64,000 nt of DNA, taken from assembly GCA_963693085.1 (NCBI GenBank), contig OY856410.1:1327862304-1327926303 (forward strand), given 5' to 3'. The notes beneath the pieces were generated by a model. It ran no database searches, had not been told where the DNA came from, and saw nothing but the letters and a program-made list of their open reading frames with translations. Each line of letters opens with the position of its first letter. The first letter of the stretch is position 1. This DNA comes from Alisma plantago-aquatica. Lineage: Eukaryota; Streptophyta; Magnoliopsida; Alismatales; Alismataceae. A program made the translations under genes and the position numbers. Below, piece by piece: positions 22,744 through 36,362 of this stretch.

Positions 22744-24496
22744 TGTTACAACCTCAATTTTACATGTGTTTTCAAAATTGAAATGTGATGATTTTATGAA
22801 TATGGACTTGAATTGAGAAGGTTGTATGCTTTGCTCCAAAGGATGGATTTCTTTGTAAATTTCCCTTTGGATAGGAATTTTGTGATTCCTACTATTATGT
22901 TAATCCAATAATGGATATAAAAGAGAAGAAAAGAGGAAAGTCCAAATAATAGAAAAAGATAAAAGATAATGGATATTAAGAAATACATTTAGGAGAAATA
23001 CATAGAAATCTCTAGAAAGTGGCATTGATGGCCACAATTGAATGAATTTCGTTTATATATGATTTCTAATGGAAGAAATAGGAAAAGAAGAAAAAGGAAA
23101 TAAAGGATAAAGAGAAATCCTTGAAAAGAAATCTTTTAATAAATAAATAAATAAGATAATGAGAAATAATGGATGTAGATGCATCTAGAAGGATAATAAG
23201 TATCCTTCAAAAAGGATTTCGAAATCTTAGGATTTGTTGGGGTCCAAGGAGTCCCAATGGAGAAGAAGAAAGAGAAAATACAAATAATACAAAATATGAG
23301 GATAATGTGCTACATAGTTAATGACTTTTTTACTTTTTACTATAAGGAAGTAAAATTGCATGGACAATGGATTAAAAGCCAAGCACAAAGAAGATGAAAG
23401 AGATAAATTTCGAATTCCTTAATAACCAAGGATCATGGCTAATCAAGGAAATATTAAAAAGAGAGTTAATATACCTAAATTAGAAAATTAGGTTTCCTAA
23501 TGAGGAAAGGCTTTGTTTTCTTTTTGGGAAAGCATGTTAGGGCGTGGCTACCCTCCCATATATAAGGGTTGGACCCTTAGCCTCGAGCCCAAGAATATTT
23601 CAGGCATCCCCCTCTCTTCTCCATCTTGTTTTCGCTCAAAACCCTAGTATAGAGGAGTAGCGCGACCATGGAGTAATGAGGAATCGTTAAATGGTCTTGA
23701 TGGAGGCAGGATGCTCCCACGACAACCTAGGAATGATCGACCATCATCTCCTTGCTCTCGTCTTCGCACAGCGCCTGTAGGAGGTCTGTAAACCCACAGT
23801 GATTGTGGGCTTAGCACTCTTGAAACTGGCCATCTTGACCATGATTTGAGGCCTTGTTGGACGCGGCGGGGAGCGGCGAAGGCAGGGAGATGGGTTCCAG
23901 TGAGCTCTGAGCCTTGAAGTGGTGGGAGGTGACTCCGGAAACATATGTAGTCAGTTGCAGCTAGGGCTTGTGAGGAGGAAGACGACCAGGGTGCCATTGG
24001 ACAATTTTGCTCCTCAGGTTTTGAAGAGCCAAGCGGCCGCGCTGGGGTATAAGAGTAATTTGGTTATGTTTCCAAATCGTCCGACTTAAATGCATGGGAT
24101 TGCTGATGTGTCAGCATCCCATTTGTTCAAGTAAGTGAAACTTGCAATTTTCATAACTAATTACTTGTATTCCGATGGTAGTAAATAATATATGATTTTT
24201 TCTCAGAAAAACACGTGGAATGCAATAAAAATATAATTGAAGCCTAATTCTTCTTGCAATTTAAAAAGTATGTAAAGATGCTATCTTTAATGGTTTAACT
24301 AATGAAAAACCCTAATCTTTGTTGATTAATGAATTGGGAAGGGTATATGGATGTTTAAAGTTGATATTAACCTTGTGTTAATAAATAAGACAAATTAGAT
24401 CCAAAACGATGATCTTTATGTGTAGTTTGATTAATGTAGGTTCCATGTACATGAATAGGCTTTAATGGGCCTTGATTATGACTTGTAATGGCTTTT
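22744..24496 (+). repeat. LTR of gypsy-B (right end approximate)
   Basis: It starts TGTTACAACC directly after a polypurine run GGGAAGGA (22736-22743) and the gypsy pol tail. It contains a TATA-like CATATATAAGGG at 23558-23569, 40-80 bp before a more GC-rich leader (23640-24040), as expected for the U3/R layout. The right limit is set only by the start of the next element at 24497. Confidence 0.55.
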
Positions 24497-27300
24497 GTCA
24501 CGAAACTATTCTTACCTCAATCCCAATCCCACTACCTAGACAGTGGTAAAAGGATTGAAGCGCCTGTCCCTGAGTGGCCCAATATGATCTATAACACTGG
24601 CATATATAATAAGAAATAAATAACTCAAAAACTGGATAAAAAAAAGACATACTAACCCAATATGGAGATATAACCGATTTATCTTTGTCATCAGAGTGTA
24701 TGTGTGCGGAAGAGATCTTATTCAATATTCCATTGGTATTACCTAAAATCAATAAAATCGAGACACAATCATGCAATTGCACGGTACACTATCAAAATCA
24801 AGGAAAATGATTTATAAGAAAATACATATACTTGGCAGGACTTATACTTCAAAGTATAACAAACGATTTCCAAAATCAATATCATTCAACGAAAAGGTTT
24901 TTATTCAACGATTCAATTTTTATTACGAGTTCCCATTATGCTGTAATTCGAGAAGCATGCTTATATATTTTTGTGTGACTTTATCACCCCAACGCGATGG
25001 GGTAAGTCACTAGGCTCCTTCTCACCATAGGAACATAGGAGGCCAATGTACGAGTCCCACTTCCAAATGAGGGGGTTTTTGTACTCAATATCAACATTAT
25101 CAACATTATCAATATCATCATCATTATCTATATACGGGCAGTCATAATGGGCATGCGATTAATGTTTTCATGTTTTTCAAAATATAGTATAGAAAAACAG
25201 AAGACTAATCATAGGGAACAGTAGCTCATCCAAATAAATAGCCAAGTATACAATCAAGAGATACATAAAAGTATCTTCAATACAATCAAGGAGGAGTCAT
25301 ATAATAGTGTACCTTTCACCAAAGGTTTCGAGTATGATCAATATTTGAATCAATATGTCAACCCTTCGAGTCAGATGCTAAATCATCAAGATTGGATCAA
25401 AGGTCAAGATCATGATGTTTAGAAAATCATGTTTTAATATTTGAGATTAGGGTTACACTTTTCCTATGTCAACCTTAGGGTTGGGTCATTCACTTATAAT
25501 CAATATTTCAACATGTCCAACATTATTTCAAGTATACAATATATTCAAGTGTGAATGACTTACCTAGGTTTTATAGGATCATATGTGTTAACCCTAATTT
25601 ATGATCATTATCCAAGTCATCATAAAATTTCTAAATCATCATCATGATACTTAGTATAGTTGGAATTCAGGATCATATTGATGGTTCAAGAATATACCAA
25701 GGTTTTGCAAGATTTAGATCAATATAAAGATTACTCATTATTTGTTATAATCAAGAATGGATCAAATAAAAAGATCTAGATCACTAATGATTCATTTTCA
25801 AGAGTAGATGATTCAAATATATCAGATCTAGGTTACAAGATAATCATTAGAGTCCAAATCTAAGGTTTCCAAAGATTAATCATGATTATGAGTCATTTGA
25901 CAATTAAATGAGCAAGAGATCATATTTAAGTATATCAGTGAGCATAGTTTGGAATCAGGTTTCAAAAGTATTTTTAATGGATTCATTGGATTCTTCTGAT
26001 CAAAATAGACTATTTATTCATCATTTTTGGAGTTCGGATGAATTTTCTAAGATTTAAACAAGATTTGAACATTTTACTGATTTTCTGAATAGAGAGGAGC
26101 AAAATACCTTAAATATGGAAAAAGGACGCCCCTCAGATGCACGATGGGTGGCCCAGATTGAGCCATAGGCTAGGTGACTCTCCTAGTTCAAGATTAGGTT
26201 CAATGTTGGTCTGGCTAGTTTGCTTCTTATTTGATTGGTTCATACGCTTGGTTTGTTGGACCGGGGAAACCACTTGAACCAGCGGATTGGGACCTTTCTC
26301 TTCCGCTCCAGCAGTCGCACGAGCAGCATAGGTCCATAGTGGGTTGTCTCTCCCATGCTAGCAGAGGATGGAGTAGGAGGGGTGATGAAGGGAAGCGAAG
26401 GTGCCGCCCAGTTTCGTCGTGACATCGTGAGTCATATGATGGTGGCGGGTTGAGGCTAGGATGTGCGGAGATGAAACACCCAAATGGGCTGGTCGACAGC
26501 GCTGCACCAGTAGTAGGTTGTCGAAAAGAAAAAATTGAGCACTTTAGGATGAGATTGCAGGCGAGGATGGGATATGAGGAAGAGGTGATTGTTGCGGACC
26601 TTGGGGGTCCTTTTATAGAATCATGGGGGGTAGATTTAGGGCTGAATCGAGATTTGAAAAATGACCATGGCCGCCGGAGTGAGACGGGAGAGCAAAGAGC
26701 TCATTTTAATGGCTGTACAGAGAATGAATGGTGGTCAAACTAGGGCTCTTGAAGTTCTAAATGGTGAGACGGTCGTTTCTATTCACTTGGAATATTGAAT
26801 CGAGGTCAAGGGCGCGAGATTTCAAGCCTCAGCCATAAAGACACCTCCCCGCTGATTGTGGGAGGTTGATGATGACCTTACGGCCATTGGATCAGGCCGA
26901 GATCTGCAAGAGGTAGATCCAAGGGCCAACAGTCACCCCGGATCCCTTGTATGGATCGCTAACATGGCAAAGCTAAGAAAAAGGCACAAAGAAAAGGGGA
27001 AAAAGGGATTTTCAATACATAAACTTCAAGAATTCATAGTAAAATGTAGGAATGTCCAATTGACCTCAAATTTGTACCAAAGCTTCAAAATAATGTGGAG
27101 AATATCTACAAAATGTTTGAGAATCAAAAGACAAAGTTTGATTGACCAATTAGATTCTTTGGACAAAGTGATGAATGAATCCAATTTGAAGTGTTATAAT
27201 GTGTACAAAATCCACATTGTTCACCATATCTTGGATTTGAGTCTCAACAATGATTATGAAGCCAAGAAAAATGATTTAGGACCATCAATAGATATAATGA
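24497..27300 (-). repeat. LTR-like sequence on the minus strand (boundaries uncertain)
   Basis: Read on the minus strand it ends at TTCGTGACA (plus strand starts TGTCACGAAAC at 24497). It has a TATA-like TTCTATAAAA at 26620-26611, preceded by a more GC-rich upstream region (26640-26950) and followed by a GC-rich leader (26600-26230). This is the layout of a long retrotransposon LTR. No protein similarity is visible, and the upstream end cannot be fixed. Confidence 0.4.
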
Positions 27301-27808
27301 GGGCGAAAGAGTAATTACTTTACTATAATGCTAAAATCCACTTTGTCACAACTTTAAATGTTCAAATCCATGAAGAAAGCTGAGATATGATGATTATAAG
27401 CTATTTTGAGTATAAAATATTCTAATTGTGGATAAATACCCTTAATTTCGTAATTAGGGTTTTCTAGTGGATAAATGTGGAATTAATGATAAATAGAGTT
27501 CATATGTGAATTGTACTATAATGAAAAATTAGTTGTCAATTCAAAAGAAACCAAATATGATAAATGGCCTTAATGATCGTGACGTAACTTAAAAGGATAA
27601 AGATGGTAGTCTTAGTGTAAAAGAGATATATTACACTTAATTGACATTCAATTATGCCTATGATGTTGAAATTAGGGTTTGTGAACTAAAAGAGCATTCA
27701 ACATTATAAAAGAATTATGGAGGCTAAAACCCTAATAAAATACTAAAGTTGGCCTAGAAATCCTAAGGTGGAATCCAAGTCTATCTTGAGAACGTGTTGG
27801 ATAAAACA
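27301..27808. other. AT-rich non-coding stretch before the LARD
   Basis: No coding frame or RNA gene is visible. It is probably the left half of the LTR whose right half is at 48190-49178, since the LARD target duplication separates the two. Confidence 0.4.
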
Positions 27809-27813
27809 ATGAC
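27809..27813. repeat. LARD target-site duplication ATGAC, left copy
   Basis: ATGAC directly precedes the first LTR (TGTAAGGCCCC). The same five bases follow the third LTR at 48185-48189. Confidence 0.8.
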
Positions 27814-30800
27814 TGTAAGGCCCCTAAACTTGGTTAATGAGTTGAATAAGCTTAATTATCATAATTGAATGCTTAGAACCCTAATATAACCTTGTTATAT
27901 ACTTTGAAATCATAAGACAAGCTTAAGTTTCAAGTTTGGTCCAATTTGGACATTATTTGAGCAAGTAATGCAATTTTATACACATTTTAGACTTTTATGC
28001 AATTTACCCAATTGAGAGGTTTTATTTGCAATTTATCACTTGAACTATGTTCCTTGGATATTCTATCATCATTATTGATCTTGTTGATCCATGGGGAGCC
28101 TATTTAAACCTTGGTTTGAAGGTGATTGCTCCAAGGGTATTTTAGGGTTTTCCCCTTCACGGATGAGCTACCTTTAGTAGCTATCAACTAAGGAATTATG
28201 TGATTGGCAAGGAATTTCGACAAAGGAAAGCTAAGCAGGTCTAGAGGGGCAGTGTGAGAGCTTATTGTGTGTGTGCTTATATATTCTTAATAATTTAAAG
28301 CGATGGACACTTGGATATATACTAGAATTTCAACCTTTTCTTTTTCTTTATATTAAAGTGTCATATACTTATCCACAAGCACAAAAATGAGACATTTCCT
28401 CTCAACAACCTCTCTCCTTCTCCCAAACTCGTTCTCCCTCTATTCAGCTATTAATATTTCTGCCCAAGGAAGAAGAAAGTGGGGATCTGCTTGGAGAAAG
28501 GCTTTAAGGTTGAAATTGACTTCATTTCAGGGTTGAAAAAGCTTCCTTCTAGTGATCTTGACCTAAAAGTGTAACAATTTCCTTCTTTCCTCGGTCTATT
28601 TCTTTTTTATCCTTCCTCCTATCTTTCTCCAGGTCGGAACCTTGTTGTTCCATGGTAGAAATTTCTCTAAATCCCTAAAACCCTACCATTCTTGCTCCTT
28701 ATGCTTAGGGTTTGCTCATTTGATGAAGAAAGGTGCTAGATGGACGAATTCATAGTTTATTTTTGGATTTTCTACCCTACCTACTCGAAATTTCTTCTAT
28801 ATGGGGTTCCATCTTCTCATTAGAGGCAAGTTTTATAACTTGCTCCACATTTATTGCTTACCATAAGCTTTCTAGATCATGTTCTTGCTTGAAAATGATG
28901 ATCCATTCACTAAAAAGCTATGCTTGACTTGGATTTCGATTTTTATAATTTTCCCTATTCTGATTTTAGTTATATATGAACCTGTGATCATGTGTATATT
29001 ATTGATAAGGTACAATATGACTTGGATCAGGTTGGTTTGACAACCTATGGTGCTAAGTACCTATCAACCAATGGTCAATTTTAGGGTATAAAGCTGATTT
29101 CTTCTATAAACCATGACCCGGTGATGGTACCATTGCAACAATCCTATGGTGTTGTCTTCATAACAACTGATGGTCGTGATAAAGGGTGTCAAAAGATGGT
29201 GACAACCTATGGTCACCCCCTTAGGTCAGGTTTTGGATCAATTAGAAGTATAATGATCAACCATTAAGCACCTTACTGATGCTATCAATCAATGTTGACA
29301 TTAGCTTAATATTTGATTTTGATTAATGAATATAGTGTTGATCTAACAACCTATGGTGATTTCAGGATAACTAATTATGGTGGATCAGGTCTCTACAACC
29401 TATTTTGAGTTAAGCATTATAGTTGTATCATCAATTAATCCTTATAATAATGGTTTCTTGGGTCACTTGATGCAATGGTCAGACCTATACTGTAATTGAT
29501 GGTTTTAGCATATGAACTTGACCCAATGGTCATGATCTAATGTTTATTCCACCAATAAATTGAAATGATGGCTAATGTAATATGTTGGTCCTAATAATGT
29601 GATGTAAATTGTTTCCTTTATATGATAAACTTAAGGATCTTACTTGTTGACAATGGATGGCTTGTTCTAAATAAATAGTCGATTGTGGGTTTTACACTAC
29701 TTCCAATGGAACTTTTTGTGTTTTTAATCAAGGGATTCCTAGGGTTAGATGGTGACTCTTTATAAAGAACAAATCCAGGACTTCATAGGTGGTTTATCCA
29801 AGGTGTTTACTTATGTAAACAACCAAAGGTCTTACCTTTTAAACATCCAATGGTTCTGGGTTCATACTTGAGAATACTATGGAATGTGATGGTGATGCTT
29901 CACCTTATGCATCCATGATCCAATGGGGATGTCGTGAGTTAGGGTTTGGGTATAAGTGATAATTAGTAACATTGATATAATTTATCATGTTGAACCTAAC
30001 TCTTATGCAATTAGATAAAGATGAGTATTCATGTTTAACATTCTTATATGATGGAATGATGGTTGAATAACCTCCTTACTATGATCCTAACCTTGATATG
30101 TTAATTGGTGGTTATTATATCCACATGGTTGATACTTTCCTAAGCTAAATATGTGCATAATGAATATGATGAGAGTTAATCATATCTAGATTCCTTGCAT
30201 GTTGATGTAATAAAGGAATTTTCTTAATGTTAATATAACCCTGCTATGATTGTTTATGAATATCTCCTAGCTCGTTAATGCAATATTGTATTGATCTGGT
30301 GTATTATATGTAAATAATGTTGTTGAGCCTTGTTATAAGGCATGAAAAGATAATGATGATCTTGCAGGGAATAATAATATAATGGTCTTAATGACTTTTG
30401 GGCATGATTGAGCCCTGAATGAGGTGTAATCCTCTTATGTTGATAAGGGTTGATTCCCTATGATATTGTGAAAAGGATTTATATCCTGTATTAGTATGAT
30501 GGTCTTAATGACCTTTGGGCATGGTTGATCCCTGAATGAGGTGTATTCCTCTTCTGTTGATAAGGGTTGATACCCTATGATATTGTGAAAATGATTTATA
30601 TCTTGTGATAATATGATGACTAGTGTAGTCTCATGAATGGCAAGTGAATAGTACCATGTGATGATGAGATTAGAAATTATGTTTCATATGTTTTATATCT
30701 TTTCAAGTTTTGATATTTATATGCTTTCTAGAAGTGAATTAGGGTTTGTATGTCCACTTGTTTGATGCAGCCTTAATTCACCCAATTGACATAACTAATC

Positions 30801-32442
30801 AAGTGCAACTCTAATCATGTTGTGCCCTGTGTCGTAGAGCCATCTTCAGTGTCAGAACTTGCTAGATGGTGAAATGGGTATTCCTAAGGGATACTCAGAT
30901 CGCAGACTGTTGAGTATGTGGGGGTGGCAGGTTGAGGATATATCCTTGTCATCCACAATGCAGATTGTGGAGGTTGGCTATGGTCATGCCCCACACATAT
31001 GATGTGATTGAGAATGGCTATGGTCGTGTCTCGGTGATTATAACATGATGTGATTAGAGGACAACTGTGGTTGTACCTCAGTGATTGGGTTTGAATACCC
31101 TGGTTTCTAGTGGCATGACATGTACCAAGGTCAGACTAGTGGTTATCAGCTTGACTATATGTCATTGTGGTGGCAGCTTTGACTGATATGTCACTGGATT
31201 TTTACTCGTACTGACCGAGGGGAATAGATCTTAGGATACCAGCACTCCTAGATCTTGTATGAAACTGAATATCCCTTCGTAGGGGTCGGTTGGACTTTGA
31301 ATGGTACAATTCAAATTCCCCAAGGCATAATAAAAGATGTAATACAGTCGTGTCACATATTTGTGTAGGGTTATACACAATATTTCACATTGGATGATAA
31401 CCCTTATTTGTTCTCTTTACATAAAGATGATGCTTAGTGCAATTAAGGGATAGTAGATATACTTATGTTGTTGATATTCTTTAGATTGTAGATGCAGACA
31501 TATAGTAGCCATGATTATGTTGATAACTATACTGCTACTGCTGATTATAATTATGTGCTAGATATCTCATGTTGCTAGTTATGTTTATCTTGCTAGCCAT
31601 GCCTTTGTAACTAGAGATGCATATACTGCTAATCATGCTTATTCAGGTAGTTGCGCTTATGTTGTTAGCTCTTCTTATAATGTTGATATGTTCAACCAAT
31701 TAGACATGCTCATGTTGTTAGCTATGCTATGTTACTAGACTTTCTCATGATGCTAGAACTGCATATGCTACTGAATTGCTTATATTGTCAACAAGATAAA
31801 GGATGATAGTCTGGCTAATGATGATAGTTATTATCTGCTCCTTTAGGTGTTTTGTTAATCATCAGTACTGTTCATCTTATTTGTTATATCTGATTAAACT
31901 ACTTAATTATTTAATTACTTAAAAATTTTGTAATCAATAAATGTTGTTGGAGGTTATATCTCTTGCTGGGACATGCGTCTCACCTTGTGATTCGCCACAT
32001 TTTTTTAGGTAATCAGAAGTGACAAAAACAAACATGTGGCAGCAAAGAGGAGCTATAGTAATGAATCTTTGAGAAAGTTTATTAGATGTCTAGTGTGTCC
32101 TAGAGTCGTCCATGTACTCTCAGGTCTGGGCAGGAAAAGTTTGTATATGGTGGTTCAAATGAATCGAGATTTTGTTAGCATGTTAATGCTTGTTTGTGTG
32201 ATATATGAAACTATTGTTCTTCTGTATATATATGTTGTGGATAAGGTAATAGAACATTTGTATCAAATTCTTGTCCTAGTATGGATAAAATAAAGATGTT
32301 GGGGTCCTATGAAAATGTTTCTGAGAAGGTGCTGACATTGAAATCGGTTTTAATTTACCCATATTTTTGGGTATGTGATTAATTAGTGATTGATTGTATT
32401 TTATGTTTTGAGAAATCTTGTTTAGTGTAACGGGTCCAGATA
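27814..32442 (+). repeat. LARD LTR 1 (4629 bp)
   Basis: It begins TGTAAGGCCCC and ends near GTGTAACGGGTCCAGATA. A TATA-like CCTATTTAAACC lies at about 28098. The 4-kb remainder is non-coding, with many ACAACCTATGGT-type motifs. Two short frames recur in all LTR copies but lack supporting start codons or conserved domains. Confidence 0.88.
30382..30615. repeat. Tandem duplication in LARD LTR 1, period 117 bp
   Basis: Two copies starting at 30382 and 30499 share ATGGTCTTAATGAC, GGGCATG, GAATGAGGTGTA and GATAAGGGTTGAT. LTR 2 has the same pair near 39245-39480. LTR 3 has lost this stretch in a deletion. Confidence 0.88.
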
Positions 32443-35025
32443 GTTTGGTATCAGAGCTTTAGGTTCAATGAGTCTACAGGGACACTAGGACTTAAGACTA
32501 GGATGATGTCTAAGTTAGGAACGTGACACAAAATCATCATTTTGATTTTTTTTTATGTATTATTAATTTTTTTAGAAGTTCTTAATCAAATCTCTTTAGA
32601 AAGAAGATCCTTTGTCTCATAGTAGCATACTCCAGTCCTAATATGAAGCGCAGAAATTTGAATGAAAAAATCATTTCATTTTATTTATTTATTTATTTTG
32701 ATTTTCGAAATTTTATAATGAGCATAACGGCCCTATTGTTCCGATGGAGAGACAAACCTATGATTAGCTTTTTGGGAAATTTCCAAATGAAATGATGCAT
32801 ACTGCCTAATCTCAGTACTTGGATGCCCTGGCTAGGTATTCAATTATTGAAGAAAAGGTAAGTATGGAACTCTTAGATTGTTATATTTTTTATTACTCTG
32901 ATCAATTAGTCATTTTGAGACAATCTAAAGAGCATAATGAATAAGAAATCATGGTGCGAATATCTTAATCCTACCTTAAAGAAGATGAAAATTGCATCAT
33001 TATTTATCAAAACCTGAATGTTTGGTAACTATAAGAGAAAGATACAACACCATGAAATCTAATCTGAATACAAATTCGAAAAAGAGGAGTTCTTGAAGAT
33101 GTGATTCAAGAAGATAATAAAGTAAAAGTCAGATAAGTCTATGCTTATAAAGTCAATCAAGGTATGAAATCCACATAAGATAGAGAGAACTCCTATAACA
33201 AGTACAAAATAAGAAGATGAATGGGAACAATGGAAAAGAAATAAGGTAGAACCCGAGTTAATCTCAGACCAACATCTGTATGTAAGAAACTTTTAATGTA
33301 AAATTATCTTGGTTTGTGAAAGAAATTAAGGGATATGATCCATGTATAATGAAGAAAATGTGGAATATGATGATTTACTTGTTGATAACTAGTTGAAAAA
33401 CATAATAAAATAGGACAACATACCCAAGTGTGATAAATAGTTATCAAGGAAGAAGTAATGAGATATGTTAATTATGATGATTCCTATGCTAATGGCAAGG
33501 GACCAAAAATGAAAAAATGATACATAAGAAGTTGTAATATGCATAATGAAAATAGAATTGATTGCCTTTTTGTTAGTGACCCTGAACAATGCTGGTATGA
33601 TGTGGGAAGTATGTTTATCTTTGTGCCTTTCCTTTCCAGGGCACAACTTTCAAGTGGACCATTGCCAGTACGTATGTGTGGATTCATTCTAAACATGAGG
33701 ATGGATATCTTATTATAGAATAAGGTTGTTTGGACTATGGTTCCACGATCATAAAGTTTGTGATGATTTTGCTTTTGAGCCTTCCAATAACTAGGAAGAC
33801 TCCTCTTATATGTCTTGATATTTGTTATTTGGTAAAAGTAGATGAGATAAGGATGTGAGTTCATTTTAGCGCATGAGGTGGATACCAAGGTAATAAATCC
33901 TAGTATCCAAGATGCATCAATAATATGAGAAATATGTGAAGGTTGGAGATGTTTATTAAATGAGCATTCCAATTATTCCTCTCTTATAGAGAGAGAGAGT
34001 TGATAATGATACTATAAATGTTTTTTGGAAGGAAAAAAAAGTGATTCTATATTGTTGTGTATGGTTCAGTGATAGCTGGGAAAGACCACTATCAAGGATA
34101 GATGTTTTGTTGGTTAATAAATTCATAATAACATGTTCCTCTAAGATAAACCTATCATTAAATATCAATGCATAAGAGTTAGATTGGATGACATAATCCA
34201 CATGACCATGATGAGTTTAGAGTTCTGTCCTATAGACTAACCATTGTACCAATAGAATTTATGAATAGGAGGAACAAAGTGTTCAAGTAATGTCTTACAA
34301 TTTGCAGCAATCTTTGAATGATGACATGCAAAGTATTTCAAATATGGTCAAAAATATGATCAATATTTCTTTAAAAAAACCTTAGAGTTGTCAAAGCAGC
34401 AATAGCTATGAGACAAGTTGAACAAGAGTGAGATTTGGTTGATTAAATTTCTTTATGGGATCATGACATGTCTTCAAAGTAGGTTGTATAAATCCTAGTA
34501 AGGTGAAGATAGTGTTGTTGTTTCACCCCTAACAAGGTTGACTAGGAATGATGTTTCCTTGTATGGAAGGACTGCTACCAGTGTCACAATTTCTTTTGAT
34601 GCTGAAAAAGAAATGACAAGAGTTCTAGTGTCAGTGTATAAAAAAAGGATGGATACATTGCCTTTATATTATGTTTCAAGGAATGGTATGGGACACATGT
34701 CATGATTGGTAAAAATCTAGCAAGTATGACTTTTGAGTAATGTGTTGATACAATAAATATATTTTTAGGATGATAACTAGAATTTAAAGTTGAACATTAC
34801 TATTAGATTTGTATAGGTGGCACAACAAGTTTCTATGTTCCATATTTGCAAATGTCTTCTTATGTGGGGGGTTTTCTGCTGACCCAAGATGAGATATGTA
34901 TGAATGATGTACATCACCATGATATTCAAGTAATCATGTGAAGGTAATAGGAGGAGGTTCATAGGAAGTACCCATATTTTTTACCTTAGATTTCGGGGGC
35001 GAAATCCATGTTAGGGGTTTATAGT
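32443..35025 (+). repeat. LARD internal domain 1 (2583 bp, non-coding)
   Basis: It runs from the primer-binding site to the next LTR. It contains no recognisable gag, protease, reverse transcriptase or integrase on either strand. It ends with the gypsy 3' motif near 34991-35005 and TTAGGGG. Confidence 0.85.
32445..32457 (+). promoter_or_regulatory. Primer-binding site, initiator tRNA-Met
   Basis: TTGGTATCAGAGC lies two bases after LTR 1. It is complementary to the 3' end of plant initiator tRNA-Met and would prime minus-strand DNA synthesis. Confidence 0.93.
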
Positions 35026-36362
35026 TGTAAGGCCCCTAAACTTGCTTAATGAGTTGAAAAATCTTAATTATCATATTTGAATACTTAGAACCCTAATCTA
35101 ACCTTGTTATATACTTTGATATCATAATACAAGCTTATGTTTCAAGTTTGGTCCAATTTGGACATTGTTTGAGCAAGTTATGCAATTTTATACACATTTT
35201 GGTCTTTTATGCAATTTACCCAATTGAGAGGTTTTATTTGCAATTTATCACTTTCATTATGTTCCTTTGATACTCTATCATCATTATTGAGAATTTTGAG
35301 CCATGGGGCTCCTATTTAAACCTTGGTTTGAAGGTGTTTGCTCCAAGGGTATTTTAGGGTTTTCCCCTTCACGGATGAGCTACCTTTAGTAGCTATCAAC
35401 TAATGAATTATGTGATTGGCTGGGAATTTCAACAAAGGAAAGCTAAGAAGGTCTAGAGGGATGGTGGGAGAGCTTCTTGTGTGTGTGCTTATATATTCTT
35501 AATAATTTAAAGCCATGGACACTTGGATATATATACTAGAATTTCAACTTTTTCTTTTTCTTTATTTTAAAGTGTCATATACTTATCCACAAGCACCAAA
35601 ATGAGCCATTTCCTCTCCACCACCTCTCTCCTTCTCCCAACCTAATTCTCCCTCTATTCAGCTATGAATGTTTCTGCCCAAGGAAGAAGAAAGTGCAGAT
35701 CTTCTTGGAGAAAGGCTCTAAGGTTGAAATTGACTTCATTTTAGGGTTGAAAAAGCTTCCTTCTAGTGATCCTGACCTAAAAGTGTATGAATTTCCTTCT
35801 TTCCTCCGTCTATTTCTTTGTTATCCTTCGTCCTAGCTTTCTCTAAGTCAGAACCTTGCTGTTCCTTGGTAGAAATTTCTCTAAAGTTCTAAAATTGTAC
35901 CTTTCTTGCTCCTTATGCTTAGGGTTTGCTCATTTGACGAAGAAATGTGCTAGATGGACGAATTCATAGTTTATTCTTGGATTTTCTACCCTACCTTCTC
36001 GAGATTTCTTCTGTGTGGGGTTCCATATTCTCATTAGAGGCAAGTTTTATAACTTGGTCCACGTTTATTGCTTACCATAAGCTTTCTAGATCATGTTATT
36101 ACTTGAAAATGATGATCCATGCACTAAAATGCTATGCTTGATTTGGATTTCAATTTTTATAATGTTCCCTGTTCTGATTTCAGTTATATATGAACTTGTT
36201 ATCATGTGTACATTACTTCTAAGGTATAATATGACTTGTATAAGGTTGGTTTGACAACCTATGGTGCTAAGTACCTATCAACCAATGGTCAATTTTAGGG
36301 TTTAAAGTTGATTTCTTCTATAAACCATGACCCAATGATGGTACCATTGCAACAAACCTATG

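Noticed and set aside
28733..28927. A 64-codon frame repeated in all three LARD LTRs (also 35947 and 44815)
   Set aside because: It depends on a non-ATG start, has no domain, and is shared only because the LTRs are copies. The ATG frame inside it is under 30 codons.
32036..32293. A lysine- and cysteine-containing frame repeated at 32036, 40902 and 47778
   Set aside because: It starts at GTG, its length differs between copies because of changes that break the frame, and it lies at the LTR end where no gene is expected.
32445..32457. Part of a tRNA gene
   Set aside because: Only 13 bases match, with no flanking cloverleaf. The position after an LTR makes it a primer-binding site.
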